Below are positions 1-7,681 of a stretch of DNA of 15,777 nucleotides, in pieces. How positions within the stretch are numbered: the first letter of the stretch is position 1; every line of letters starts with the position of its first letter. The position numbers and the translations under genes are program-made. Under the pieces are notes generated by a model, which did no database searches, had not been told where the DNA came from, and saw only the letters and a program-made list of their open reading frames with translations. The stretch spans positions 1-15,777 of the forward strand of contig JAEYZH010000121.1 in NCBI GenBank assembly GCA_023430685.1, written 5' to 3'. The DNA comes from Pseudomonadota bacterium (lineage in GTDB: Bacteria > Pseudomonadota > Gammaproteobacteria > Xanthomonadales > Rhodanobacteraceae).

Positions 1-2
1 GC

Positions 3-590
3 TGGAACCAGTGGAAGGTGCACACGGCGCAAAAGGGCACCGAGGCCGCGGCGCGCTACCAGGCGCTCGCGGATGCGGCCGCGGCCGGCGACAAGGACGA
101 CGCGCACGAGATCGCGGCCACGTTGCGCGAGGAACATCCGAAGTCGATCTATTCCGCGCTCGCCGCATTGCGCGAGGCCGGGGATGCGGCGAGCCAGGAC
201 GATCTCGCGAAGGCCGCGAGCGAGCTCGCATGGGCACGCGAACACGTGCCCGACGGCGCGCTCGCCTCGCTCGTCGTGCTGCGCGAGGCGCGCGTCAAGC
301 TCGCACAGGGCGATGCGGAGGCCGCGATCAAGCTCGTCGATGGCATCAAGCAGGACACCTACGTCGCGAGCGTCGGCGAACTGCGCGGCGATGCATTGCG
401 CAAGCTCGGCCGGACCGATGACGCGCGGCGCGCGTACGAGGCCGCGCTGGCGGCGCTCGAGCCGCAGGCGCCCGCACGCGAGCTGCTGCAGATGAAGCTC
501 GACGACGTCGCCGCGATCGCACCAGCGCCGGCGCCGGCAGCCGCCCCTGCAGCTGCAGTGCCGCCCGCAGCGGAGAAGCAAGGCTCATGA
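3..590 (+). CDS. yfgM: YfgM-like tetratricopeptide protein, 5' end cut off by window
   Basis: This is the C-terminal part of a gene that begins left of the window; the frame is open from the first full codon. The first visible residues (WNQWKVH) look like the end of the single N-terminal membrane helix of YfgM proteins. A helical, Ala/Glu/Leu-rich TPR-like region follows, then a Pro/Ala-rich tail ending EKQGS. YfgM is an ancillary subunit of the SecYEG translocon that hands secreted proteins to periplasmic chaperones (family knowledge). The stop overlaps the bamB start in an ATGA, so the two are probably translationally coupled. The YfgM-BamB-Der order is common in gammaproteobacteria and supports the call. 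A GTG at 18 could be read as a start but lies inside the conserved region. The exact family rests on context and a weak sequence pattern. Confidence 0.8.
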   Translation, partial: WNQWKVHTAQKGTEAAARYQALADAAAAGDKDDAHEIAATLREEHPKSIYSALAALREAGDAASQDDLAKAASELAWAREHVPDGALASLVVLREARVKLAQGDAEAAIKLVDGIKQDTYVASVGELRGDALRKLGRTDDARRAYEAALAALEPQAPARELLQMKLDDVAAIAPAPAPAAAPAAAVPPAAEKQGS

Positions 591-1789
591 AGCGCATCCT
601 CCTGCTCCTCGCGATCACGGCGAGCGCCTTCGCGCTCGGCGGCTGCAACTGGATCAAGGGCCTCGGCAAGAAGGACAACGTCGAGCCGCCTTCCGAACTG
701 GTCGAGTTCACGCCGACCGCTCAGGTGGAACGTGCGTGGGGCGAGGGCGTCGGTGACGGCGCCGGCCGCTCCGGCGCGCTGCTCGCGCCCGTACATGCGG
801 ACGGCCGCATCTACGCGGCCTCGGTCGACGGCACCATCGAAGCGCTCGATGCAGCCAGCGGACGCACGATCTGGACGCGCCGCCTCGGCGAGCGCAAGGG
901 CATGTTCTGGCGTCGCGGCGATGCCTCGCTGCGCTGGTCGGGTGGTCCGGGCGTCGGTGGCGACCTGCTCGTCGCGGGCAGCCTCGACGGCCACGTCTAC
1001 GCGCTCGGCGCGACCGATGGCAGCGAGCGCTGGAACGTGCAGCTCGGCGCCGAGATCATCGCGCGCCCGGCGATCGCCGACGGTGTCGTGGTCGTGCGCA
1101 CCAACGCGGGCCGCCTCGTCGGCCTCGATGCGAACGACGGATCGCGCCGCTGGGTGTTCGAACAGGCGGTGCCGGCACTGAGCCTGCGCGGCAACTCCTC
1201 GCCGCTGATCCTCAACGGCGTCGTCTACAGCGGCTTCGACAATGGTCGCGTCGTGGCCGTACGACTCGAGGACGGTGCCGAACTCTGGGTGCAGACCCTG
1301 GCCCCGGGCGAAGGCCGCACCGAAGTCGAGCGACTGTCCGACGTCGACGGCGACATCGCGACCGACGGATCCGTGCTCTACGCCTCCGGCTACCGCGGCC
1401 AGTTGATCGCGTTCACGCCCGACGCGGGGCGACCGCTCTGGCAACGTGAATTCTCGGCCTACGCGGGCGTGGCGGTCGGCGGCGAAGTGGTCGTCGCGGT
1501 CGATGCGGACGGCAATGTGTGGGCCTTCGACCGCGGCACGGGCGCGAACCTCTGGAAGCAGGATGGCCTGCGTTTCCGCTGGCTCAGCGCACCCGCGATC
1601 CAGGGCGACCACGTCGTCGTCGGGGACGGCCAGGGCTACGTGCACTGGCTGAGCCTGGCCGAAGGCAAGTTCGTCGCGCGCGAACGGCTCGGCCGCAAGC
1701 CGATCGAAGCGCCGCCCGTCGTGGCCGGCGACCTCGTCTATTTCGAGGACGTCAACGGCCGCATCGGCGCCTGGCGCATCCGCCCGTAG
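587..1789 (+). CDS. bamB: Outer membrane protein assembly factor BamB
   Basis: BamB is a lipoprotein of the BAM complex that folds and inserts beta-barrel proteins into the outer membrane; it sits on the periplasmic face and binds BamA. The 400-residue product starts with a lipoprotein signal peptide whose lipobox is LGGC with acylated Cys20. The rest carries PQQ-type beta-propeller repeats, with recurring units such as DGTIEALDAASG, DGHVYALGATDG, AGRLVGLDANDG, NGRVVAVRLEDG, DGNVWAFDRGTG and NGRIGAWRI; about eight blades can be counted, as expected for BamB. Length is normal for the family. The ATG overlaps the upstream stop codon (ATGA). Der follows after 57 bases. Confidence 0.96.
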   Translation: MKRILLLLAITASAFALGGCNWIKGLGKKDNVEPPSELVEFTPTAQVERAWGEGVGDGAGRSGALLAPVHADGRIYAASVDGTIEALDAASGRTIWTRRLGERKGMFWRRGDASLRWSGGPGVGGDLLVAGSLDGHVYALGATDGSERWNVQLGAEIIARPAIADGVVVVRTNAGRLVGLDANDGSRRWVFEQAVPALSLRGNSSPLILNGVVYSGFDNGRVVAVRLEDGAELWVQTLAPGEGRTEVERLSDVDGDIATDGSVLYASGYRGQLIAFTPDAGRPLWQREFSAYAGVAVGGEVVVAVDADGNVWAFDRGTGANLWKQDGLRFRWLSAPAIQGDHVVVGDGQGYVHWLSLAEGKFVARERLGRKPIEAPPVVAGDLVYFEDVNGRIGAWRIRP

Positions 1790-1846
1790 TGCGGTCGCGC
1801 CACGGCGCGCCGCGCATGCCGCGCATCGACTGATCCGGAGCCGAGC

Positions 1847-3247
1847 ATGCTTCCCGTAGTTGCGCTGGTCGGGCGCCCCAACGTCGGCAAGTCGACGCTG
1901 TTCAACGTGATGACGCGCACGCGCGATGCGCTGGTCGCCGACATGCCCGGCGTCACGCGCGATCGCCATTACGGCGTGTGCCGGCTGATCGACCCGCCGT
2001 TCGTGGTCGTCGATACCGGCGGCCTCATCGAGAACGCGGAAGGCCTCGACAGCCATACCGTGCGCCAGGCCGGATTCGCGATCGACGAAGCCGACGTGGT
2101 CGTGTTCGTCGTCGATGCCCGCGATGGCCTGCTGCCGAGCGACCGCGCGATCCTCGATCGCCTTCGCCGCGGCGGCAAGCCGATGCGGCTCGTCGTCAAC
2201 AAGGTCGACGGCCTCGACGAGCAGGTCGCGCTGGCCGAATTCGCCGCACTCGGCGTCGCCGACCCGTTGCCGCTGTCGGCTGCGCACGGGCGCGGCGTCA
2301 CGCCGCTGCTCGAAGCGCTGCGTCCGCTGCTGCCCGAACCCGAGGCTGAGGCCGATGCTGCGCGTCCGGACGAAGGCATCCGCGTCGCGATCGTCGGCCG
2401 CCCGAACGCCGGCAAGTCGACGCTCGTCAACCGCCTGCTCGGCGAGGAGCGTGTGATCGCGTCCGAGCAGCCGGGCACCACGCGCGACTCGATCCGCGTC
2501 GCGCTCGAACGCGATGGGCGCCGTTACACGCTGATCGATACCGCCGGCATCCGGCGCCGCGCGCGCATCGAGGATGCACTCGAGAAGTTCAGCGTGATCA
2601 AGTCGCTGCAGTCGGTCGACGCGGCGCACGTCACGGTGCTGATGCTGGATGCGCGAGAAGGCGTCGCCGACCAGGATGCGGCGCTGATCGGCCATGTGCT
2701 CGACTCCGGCCGCGCACTCGTCATCGCGGTGAACAAGTGGGACGGCATGGACAAGTACCAGCGCGAGCAATGCATGGCGATGCTCGGTCGCAAGCTCGAC
2801 TTCGTGCCGTGGGCTCGCCAGGTGTTCATCTCGGCGCTGCATGGCAGCGGCATCGCGGAGCTGATGAAGGCGATCAACCGCGCGCACGCCTCGGCCAACC
2901 ACGTGTTCACCTCGTCCGAGCTCACGCGCGCGGTGGAGGCGGCGTACGCGGCGTACCAGCCGCCGCTCGTGCGCGGACACACGCCCAAGCTCAAGTACGC
3001 GCATCCCGGCGGCAACAACCCGCCGACGATCGTGATCCACGGCGCGCGCACCAGGCACATCGCGGAGAGTTATCGCCGCTACCTCGAGAACTTCTTCCGC
3101 AAGCGCTACCGCCTCGAAGGCACGCCCGTGCGGATCGAGTTCCGCGACGGCGACAACCCGTACGCAGGCAAGCGCAACGAACTGACCGAAGGCCAGCAAC
3201 GTCGCCGCACGCGCATGATCCGCAACGCCAAGCGCGGCAAGCGCTGA
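1847..3247 (+). CDS. der: Ribosome biogenesis GTPase Der (EngA)
   Basis: Der is an essential GTPase with two tandem G domains that helps mature the 50S ribosomal subunit. In this 466-residue protein, G domain 1 has GRPNVGKS (9-16), DTGG (56-59) and NKVD (118-121). G domain 2 has GRPNAGKS (184-191), DTAG (231-234) and NKWD (296-299). A C-terminal KH-like domain (about 350-440) and a basic tail ending KRGKR complete the family architecture. The ATG is preceded by GGAG at 1837-1840 with a six-base spacer, which fixes the start. mobA begins ten bases after the stop, so read-through into the molybdenum cofactor genes is plausible. Confidence 0.98.
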   Translation: MLPVVALVGRPNVGKSTLFNVMTRTRDALVADMPGVTRDRHYGVCRLIDPPFVVVDTGGLIENAEGLDSHTVRQAGFAIDEADVVVFVVDARDGLLPSDRAILDRLRRGGKPMRLVVNKVDGLDEQVALAEFAALGVADPLPLSAAHGRGVTPLLEALRPLLPEPEAEADAARPDEGIRVAIVGRPNAGKSTLVNRLLGEERVIASEQPGTTRDSIRVALERDGRRYTLIDTAGIRRRARIEDALEKFSVIKSLQSVDAAHVTVLMLDAREGVADQDAALIGHVLDSGRALVIAVNKWDGMDKYQREQCMAMLGRKLDFVPWARQVFISALHGSGIAELMKAINRAHASANHVFTSSELTRAVEAAYAAYQPPLVRGHTPKLKYAHPGGNNPPTIVIHGARTRHIAESYRRYLENFFRKRYRLEGTPVRIEFRDGDNPYAGKRNELTEGQQRRRTRMIRNAKRGKR

Positions 3248-3257
3248 CGAGACCGCG

Positions 3258-3851
3258 ATGGACGACGAGGCGCTCACGGTCGCGATCCTCGCCGGGGGCG
3301 CGGCGACGCGGCTCGGCGGATGCGACAAGGGCCTGCTGCTGCTCGACGGGCGCGCGCTCGTCGACCACGTGCTCGAAGCGGCGCGCGCGATGTCCGCGCC
3401 GCCACCCGCGATCCTCGTGATCGCGAACCGGAATCTCGACGACTATGCGCAGCGGGCGCGCACGCTCCCGGATGCACTGCCGGGGCGGCGTGGTCCGCTC
3501 GCGGGCGTCGCGACCGCACTCGCGGCGTGCACCACGCCGTGGCTGCTGACCTTGCCCGTGGATGGGCCCGATCCTCCGCGCGACCTCGCCGCGCGTCTGC
3601 TCGGTGTCGCGCACGCGCTTGCTGCGCCGGCCTGCGTCGCACACGATGGCGAACGTCGCCAACCGCTGTTCGCGCTGTATCGTCGCGATCTCGCCGCCTC
3701 CGCGGCGACCGCGGCGGCCGAAGGGCAGGGCGTGGCGCACTGGCAGGACCGGATCGGCGTGCACGAGGTTGATTTCGGCGATCGCAGGCGGCAGTTCGTC
3801 AATCTCAACACCCCGGAGGACATCGCCGCCCATGCTTGCGCCGACCGCTGA
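3258..3851 (+). CDS. mobA: Molybdenum cofactor guanylyltransferase MobA
   Basis: MobA links GMP from GTP to molybdopterin, giving the guanine dinucleotide form of the cofactor used by DMSO-reductase-type enzymes in the cytoplasm. The 197-residue protein has the signature LAGG (11-14), RLGG (18-21) and DKG (23-25), the metal-binding Asp in PVDGP (D102), and NLNTPED (182-188) near the C-terminus, where the family usually has NINTPED. Length is normal. It starts ten bases after der and its last 20 bases overlap moeA, so it is part of a run of overlapping cofactor genes. No strong Shine-Dalgarno sequence is visible before the ATG. Confidence 0.93.
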   Translation: MDDEALTVAILAGGAATRLGGCDKGLLLLDGRALVDHVLEAARAMSAPPPAILVIANRNLDDYAQRARTLPDALPGRRGPLAGVATALAACTTPWLLTLPVDGPDPPRDLAARLLGVAHALAAPACVAHDGERRQPLFALYRRDLAASAATAAAEGQGVAHWQDRIGVHEVDFGDRRRQFVNLNTPEDIAAHACADR

Positions 3852-5079
3852 CCCGCCCGGACCCTTGTCGGTCACCGAGGCGCTGGAACGGGTGCTCGCG
3901 CTCTGCGACGCGCGCGAACCCGCGGTCGAGCGGGTGGCCCTCGAGTCCGCATTCGGGCGCGTGCTGGTCCACGACGTGCAAGCACCCTTCGACCTGCCGC
4001 CGTTCGCGAACTCGGCGATGGACGGATTCGCGCTGCGCGGCGTCGACCTGCCGCTCGAGGACGAGCGCGCGTTCCGCTTGGTCGGCACGATGCTCGCGGG
4101 TTCGACGGCTGCACTCGCCTGCGCCGCCGGCGAATGCGTGCGCGTCACGACCGGTGCACCGATGCCCGAAGGCGCCGATACCGTCGTGATCAAGGAGAAC
4201 GTGCGCGTCGCGGGCGGAGAGGTGATCGTCGGGGCGGGCGAGCGGCGCGGCGCGAACGTGCGGCCGGCCGGCGAAGATCATGCACGCGGCGAACTCGTCG
4301 CGCGAGCAGGGGAGGAACTCGACGCCGCGCGGCTCGGCGCGCTGGCCGCCTGCGGCATCGCCGCGATCGACGTCGCGCGGCTGCCGCGCGTCGCCTTGTT
4401 CGTGACCGGCGATGAACTGGTGCCCCCCGCACGGGCGCTCGGCTTCGGCCAGATTCACGACAGCAACCGCTACACGCTCGGCGCGCTGCTGCGCGCGATC
4501 GGCCTCGAACCCGTGCGCGTCGCGCACCTGCGCGACGATCGCGCCGCGCTGCGCGACGCGCTGCTCGCCGCGGCGCAGGACTGCGACGTGATCATCAGCA
4601 GCGGCGGCGTGTCGGCCGGCGAGGCCGATTTCATGCCCGAACTGGTCGCCGAGCTCGGCCGCGTGCATTTCTGGAAGGTGCGCATGCGTCCCGGCATGCC
4701 GCTGCTCTGCGGCGGGATCGGCTCCTCGCTGGTGTTCGGCTTGCCGGGCAATCCGGTCTCGACGGTCGCGACGTTCCTGCTGCTCGTGCAGCCCGCCCTG
4801 CTCGCGCTGCAACGCGCGATCGAACCGCGGCCGCAGCGCTGGAAGGCGCGACTCGCGGCGCCGGTCGTGAAACGACACGCGCGCGCGGAGTTCCTGCGCG
4901 CCCGGCTCGAATGGCGCGACGACGGCGGCTGCTGGGTCACGCCGCTCGCGAAACAGGGGTCCGGCATGCTGCGCGGCCTTGTCGAGGCCGATGCGCTCGT
5001 CGCATTGCCCGAAGCGCCCTGCGAACTTGCGCCGGGACACGTCGTGGACGTGCTGCCGCTGCCACGGGCGCGCCCATGA
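3832..5079 (+). CDS. moeA: Molybdopterin molybdenumtransferase MoeA
   Basis: MoeA inserts molybdate into adenylylated molybdopterin, making the active cofactor. The 415-residue product fits the family length (about 410). It carries NSAMDGF (60-66), TGAPMPEGAD (107-116), the MoCF-biosynthesis domain with FVTGDEL, IHDSN and SSGGVSAG (256-263), LPGNPVS (304-310), and a C-terminal beta domain. The frame stays open upstream to 3562, but that segment is mobA read in another frame. The ATG at 3832 has GGAGGA at 3815-3820 and gives the expected N-terminus, so it is preferred. It overlaps mobA by 20 bases and the next gene by four (ATGA), a sign of coupled translation. Confidence 0.95.
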   Translation: MLAPTADPPGPLSVTEALERVLALCDAREPAVERVALESAFGRVLVHDVQAPFDLPPFANSAMDGFALRGVDLPLEDERAFRLVGTMLAGSTAALACAAGECVRVTTGAPMPEGADTVVIKENVRVAGGEVIVGAGERRGANVRPAGEDHARGELVARAGEELDAARLGALAACGIAAIDVARLPRVALFVTGDELVPPARALGFGQIHDSNRYTLGALLRAIGLEPVRVAHLRDDRAALRDALLAAAQDCDVIISSGGVSAGEADFMPELVAELGRVHFWKVRMRPGMPLLCGGIGSSLVFGLPGNPVSTVATFLLLVQPALLALQRAIEPRPQRWKARLAAPVVKRHARAEFLRARLEWRDDGGCWVTPLAKQGSGMLRGLVEADALVALPEAPCELAPGHVVDVLPLPRARP

Positions 5080-6218
5080 TGGCCGAGGAACAGCCCCCGA
5101 GCATGCACGAGATCGATCCCGTCGAGGCACTCGACCGCCAGCGCAACGGCGCGTTGCTGATCGACGTGCGCGAGCCCGACGAGCGCGCGAGCGGATTCGC
5201 GGCGGCCTCGCTCGCGCTGCCGCTCGGCGAACTCGACCGCGGAATCGGCGCGCTCGCGCCGGCACGCAGCCGCGAAGTGCTCGCGATCTGCGCGAGCGGG
5301 AAACGTTCGCGGCTCGCGGTGGAGCGCCTGCATGCACTCGGTTACGCGCACGCGCGCTCGGTGCGCGGCGGCTACACGCGCTGGCTGCAGCAAGGCTTGC
5401 CGAGCGAACTCGGCAACCTCGATGCGGACTTCGCCGAACGCTATTCGCGCCATCTGCTGCTGCCGGAAATCGGCGTCGCGGGGCAGCTGCGCCTGGCCGG
5501 TGCACGCGTCGCGCTGGTCGGCGCGGGCGGGCTCGGCGCTCCGGTCGCGCTTTACCTCGCGGCGGCCGGCGTCGGTGGCCTCCGACTCATCGACGACGAC
5601 CGCGTCGAGCGCTCGAACCTGCAGCGCCAGGTCGTTCACACCGATGCACGCATCGGCGTGCCGAAGGTCGAGTCGGCGCGCAGCGCCCTCACCGCGTTGA
5701 ATCCGACGCTCTCGATCGAGGCCGTCGCGCAACGCATCGAGGCATCCAACGTCGAGGCGCTGCTGCGCGGCCACGACGTGATCGTCGACGGCGCCGACAA
5801 TTTCCCGACCCGTTACCTGCTGAGTGCCGCGAGCCTGCGCCTCGGAATCCCGATGGTGTACGGTGCCGTGCATCGATTCAGCGGCCAGGTCAGCGTGTTC
5901 GATCCGCGCCGCGCGGATTCGCCGTGTTACCGCTGCCTGTTCCCGCACCCGCCATCGGCGGCCGAAGCGCCCAACTGCAGCGAGGCAGGCGTGCTCGGCG
6001 TGATGCCCGGCATCGTCGGCATGTTGCAGGCGAGCGAAACGCTGAAGCTGCTGCTCGGCATCGGCGAACCGCTGGTCGGGCGCCTGCTCTGCCACGACGC
6101 GCTCGCGGGGACGTTCCGCGAACTGCGCCTGCCGCGCGATCCCGAATGTCCGGGCTGCTCGGATCCCGCCGCATTCAGCGGCTACGAGGATCTCGCGCGC
6201 AGCTGCGCGGCGCCGTAG
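5076..6218 (+). CDS. moeB: Molybdopterin-synthase adenylyltransferase with N-terminal rhodanese domain
   Basis: This ThiF/MoeB/E1-like enzyme adenylates the C-terminal glycine of a small sulfur carrier (MoaD, or ThiS-like) so that it can be charged with sulfur. The 380-residue protein begins with a rhodanese domain (about 10-110) whose active-site loop is CASGKRS with Cys72. The adenylation domain (about 120-380) has the nucleotide loop GAGGLG (149-154), NLQRQ, a conserved Cys301 in NCSEAGV, and two zinc-binding pairs, C284/C287 (CYRC) and C358/C361 (CPGC). Fusion to rhodanese suggests that the enzyme also relays persulfide sulfur, as in eukaryotic MOCS3, though there the rhodanese is C-terminal. 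Two adjacent ATG codons (5076, 5079) could both start it; 5076 overlaps the moeA stop. Carrier specificity (MoaD or ThiS) cannot be told from sequence alone. Confidence 0.9.
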   Translation: MMAEEQPPSMHEIDPVEALDRQRNGALLIDVREPDERASGFAAASLALPLGELDRGIGALAPARSREVLAICASGKRSRLAVERLHALGYAHARSVRGGYTRWLQQGLPSELGNLDADFAERYSRHLLLPEIGVAGQLRLAGARVALVGAGGLGAPVALYLAAAGVGGLRLIDDDRVERSNLQRQVVHTDARIGVPKVESARSALTALNPTLSIEAVAQRIEASNVEALLRGHDVIVDGADNFPTRYLLSAASLRLGIPMVYGAVHRFSGQVSVFDPRRADSPCYRCLFPHPPSAAEAPNCSEAGVLGVMPGIVGMLQASETLKLLLGIGEPLVGRLLCHDALAGTFRELRLPRDPECPGCSDPAAFSGYEDLARSCAAP

Positions 6219-6270
6219 TCAGGCCTTCGAGCAACCGGCTTCCAGCGCGGATCGCCCACAGGGTGGGCTC
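6219..6270. other. Convergent gap between moeB and the DUF1244 gene
   Basis: This 52-base gap lies between two converging genes and is mostly occupied by a palindromic repeat (6231-6274). The hairpin has no U-run on either side, so it is not a classic intrinsic terminator, but it could limit read-through or protect both 3' ends. Confidence 0.5.
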
Positions 6271-6274
6271 CTAC
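6231..6274 (-). repeat. REP-like palindromic element, copy 1
   Basis: Read on the minus strand, it starts GTAGGAGCCCACCCTG and has the hairpin GCCCAC-loop-GTGGGC (6254-6259 with 6263-6268, three-base loop), followed by a tail ending CCGGTTGC. It matches copy 2 (7590-7633) at 42 of 44 positions by hand alignment. The TAG at 6271-6273 is also the stop codon of the minus-strand DUF1244 gene. Short TAGGAGC-type palindromes are frequent in Xanthomonadales and Pseudomonas intergenic regions (family knowledge). Confidence 0.85.
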
Positions 6275-6588
6275 GCCTTCGCGGCGAGCAAGCGGCGCTG
6301 CAGCTCCTGCGCCTGCTCGAACGCCGCGAGCTGCTCGGGCGTCGCGTCGGCCTGGTGCCTGGCCTTCCATTGCGCGAAAGGTTCGCCGTAGATGCGCTCG
6401 CGCGCAGCGTCCCTGTCGATCTCGACGCCACGCGCCTCCGCGGCCTCGCGATACCAGTCGGCGAGGCAGTTGCGGCAGAACCCCGCGGTGATCATGAGGT
6501 CGATGTTCTGCACGTCGGCGCGCAGGGCGAGGTGCTGCAGCAGCCGGCGGAATGCAGCGGCCTCGAGTTCGGTTTCGATGTCGGTCAT
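6271..6588 (-). CDS. DUF1244 family protein of unknown function
   Basis: This 105-residue protein matches the DUF1244 pattern: ELEAAAFRRLLQHL (8-20), DVQNIDLM (25-32), AGFCRNCLADWY (35-46), and an EPFAQWKARHQ segment (69-79). Its two cysteines form C-x2-C (C38, C41), which may bind a metal or take part in redox chemistry; no function is established that I know of. The ATG at 6588 gives the usual family N-terminus (MTDIETELEAAAF). The reading frame is open far upstream, but that is antisense to folD. There is no clear Shine-Dalgarno site. The gene diverges from folD, and its TAG stop lies inside a palindromic repeat. Confidence 0.88.
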   Translation of the reverse strand: MTDIETELEAAAFRRLLQHLALRADVQNIDLMITAGFCRNCLADWYREAAEARGVEIDRDAARERIYGEPFAQWKARHQADATPEQLAAFEQAQELQRRLLAAKA

Positions 6589-6634
6589 GGGCACGTCGCG
6601 GGTCCGGGTGGTCGCCTGCGCGCCAATGGAGATG

Positions 6635-6662
6635 TTCAAATCGGGGCCGGCTCGCCCATAAT
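6635..6662 (+). promoter_or_regulatory. Predicted sigma-70 promoter of folD
   Basis: A TTCAAA (6635-6640, four of six to the -35 consensus) and CATAAT (6657-6662, five of six to the -10 consensus) are separated by 16 bases. The -10 ends 23 bases before the folD ATG, giving a short leader of roughly 17 bases. The AT-rich patch stands out from the GC-rich surroundings. Confidence 0.55.
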
Positions 6663-6685
6663 GCGCGTTTCCGGCCGGATTCCCA

Positions 6686-7540
6686 ATGCCTGCACGATTG
6701 CTCGACGGGCGCCGCATCGCCGACCAGGTGCTGCAGGGCGTCGCCACGCGCGTGAAGGCGCGCGTCGCCGAAGGCAAGCGCGCGCCCGGACTCGCGGTGA
6801 TCCTCGTCGGAGCGGATCCCGCTTCCTCGGTGTACGTGCGCAACAAGCGGCGCGCCTGCAGCCAGGTCGGCTTCAACTCGCTCGACTTCGACTTGCCCTC
6901 CGACACCAGCGAAGGCGAGCTCGTCGCGCTGATCGATCGCCTCAATGCGGATGCCGACGTGCACGGGATCCTGCTGCAGCTGCCGCTGCCGCCCGGCGTC
7001 GATGCGACACGCCTGATCGACCGCATCGATGCGCGCAAGGACGTCGACGGGTTCCAGGCCGAGAACGTCGGCCGGCTCGTGCTGAGGCAACGCGGTCTCA
7101 GGCCCTGCACGCCGAAGGGCGTGATGAAACTGCTCGCCTGCACCGATCGTCCGGTGCGTGGCCGCAAGGCCGTGGTGGTCGGCGTGTCGAACCACGTCGG
7201 TCGTCCGCTGATCCTCGAACTGCTGCTCGCGGGCTGTACGACGACCGGCTGCCACAAGTTCACCGGCGACCTCGAGGCCGAGATCCGCCAGGCCGACATC
7301 GTCGTCGTCGCCGCCGGGAAACCCGGCCTCGTGCGCGGCGAGTGGATCAAGCGCGGAGCGGTCGTCATCGACGTCGGCATCAACCGGCTCGACGACGGAC
7401 GCCTCGTCGGCGACGTCGATTTCGACGCGGCCGCGGAGCGCGCGTCGTGGATCACCCCGGTTCCCGGTGGCGTCGGCCCGATGACGGTCGCCACGCTGAT
7501 GGAGAACACGCTCGAGGCCGCGGAGTCGTTCTTCGACTGA
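6686..7540 (+). CDS. folD: Methylenetetrahydrofolate dehydrogenase / methenyltetrahydrofolate cyclohydrolase FolD
   Basis: FolD interconverts 5,10-methylene-, 5,10-methenyl- and 10-formyl-tetrahydrofolate with NADP, feeding purine and formyl-methionine synthesis in the cytoplasm. The 284-residue protein has the catalytic segment SSVYVRNK with Tyr50 and Lys54, LLQLPLP, DVDGF (119-123, Asp121 matching the E. coli active site), CTPKG, the Rossmann signature VGVSNHVGRP (165-174) and TPVPGGVGPMTVA (257-269). All key residues are present and the length is standard. The start follows a plausible promoter in the divergent gap with the DUF1244 gene. Inverted palindromic repeats follow the stop. Confidence 0.97.
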   Translation: MPARLLDGRRIADQVLQGVATRVKARVAEGKRAPGLAVILVGADPASSVYVRNKRRACSQVGFNSLDFDLPSDTSEGELVALIDRLNADADVHGILLQLPLPPGVDATRLIDRIDARKDVDGFQAENVGRLVLRQRGLRPCTPKGVMKLLACTDRPVRGRKAVVVGVSNHVGRPLILELLLAGCTTTGCHKFTGDLEAEIRQADIVVVAAGKPGLVRGEWIKRGAVVIDVGINRLDDGRLVGDVDFDAAAERASWITPVPGGVGPMTVATLMENTLEAAESFFD

Positions 7541-7589
7541 CGGCGTGTATCGCGGGTCGACAGCGCCGCCTGGTGAATCGCATCGCCCC

Positions 7590-7633
7590 GTAGGAGCCCA
7601 CCCTGTGGGCGATCCGCGCAGGAAACCGGTTGC
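7590..7633 (+). repeat. REP-like palindromic element, copy 2
   Basis: It begins GTAGGAGCCCACCCTG and has the hairpin GCCCAC-CCT-GTGGGC (7596-7601 with 7605-7610) and the same tail as copy 1, ending CCGGTTGC. The first 30 bases are identical to copy 1. It lies 49 bases after the folD stop, in the 137-base gap before the converging kinase gene, and faces copy 3 in inverted orientation. Confidence 0.87.
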
Positions 7634-7657
7634 ACTCGGGCGTGCGAAACGGCGCAC

Positions 7658-7681
7658 ATCGCGCACAGGGTGCGCTCCTAC
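7658..7681 (-). repeat. REP-like palindromic element, copy 3 (core only)
   Basis: On the minus strand it reads GTAGGAGCGCACCCTGTG and onward, with the hairpin GCGCAC-loop-GTGCGC (7661-7666 with 7670-7675). Relative to copies 1 and 2, one stem base pair is switched from C:G to G:C on both sides, so pairing is kept. The tail beyond the core differs from copies 1 and 2. The TAG at 7678-7680 is the stop codon of the kinase gene. Copies 2 and 3 together make an inverted pair between convergent genes and may attenuate read-through. Confidence 0.8.

Noticed and set aside
1790..1846. GC-rich palindromic run between bamB and der as a terminator
   Set aside because: Only short overlapping GCGC-type pairings and no U-run; expected from base composition.
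359..3328. 989-codon open frame on the minus strand
   Set aside because: It is antisense to bamB and der, both of which have full family motifs. Long antisense frames are expected in GC-rich DNA with strong third-position bias; the translation has no domain pattern.
3562..3831. Longer N-terminus for moeA
   Set aside because: The extra residues are mobA read in another frame, and the ATG at 3832 has a Shine-Dalgarno site and gives the family length.
3805..6095. Long minus-strand frames (3805-5505, 4470-6095)
   Set aside because: They are antisense to moeA and moeB and Arg/Ala-rich without motifs.
6589..6685. Folate or molybdenum cofactor riboswitch ahead of folD or the moe genes
   Set aside because: The folD leader predicted from the promoter is too short, and the mob/moe genes overlap with no leader space.
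6589..7659. Upstream extension of the DUF1244 frame on the minus strand
   Set aside because: It lies antisense to folD, and the family N-terminus starts at 6588.
7541..7677. CRISPR array suggested by repeated palindromes
   Set aside because: There are only two copies in opposite orientation with different tails and no regular spacers, which fits REP-like elements.
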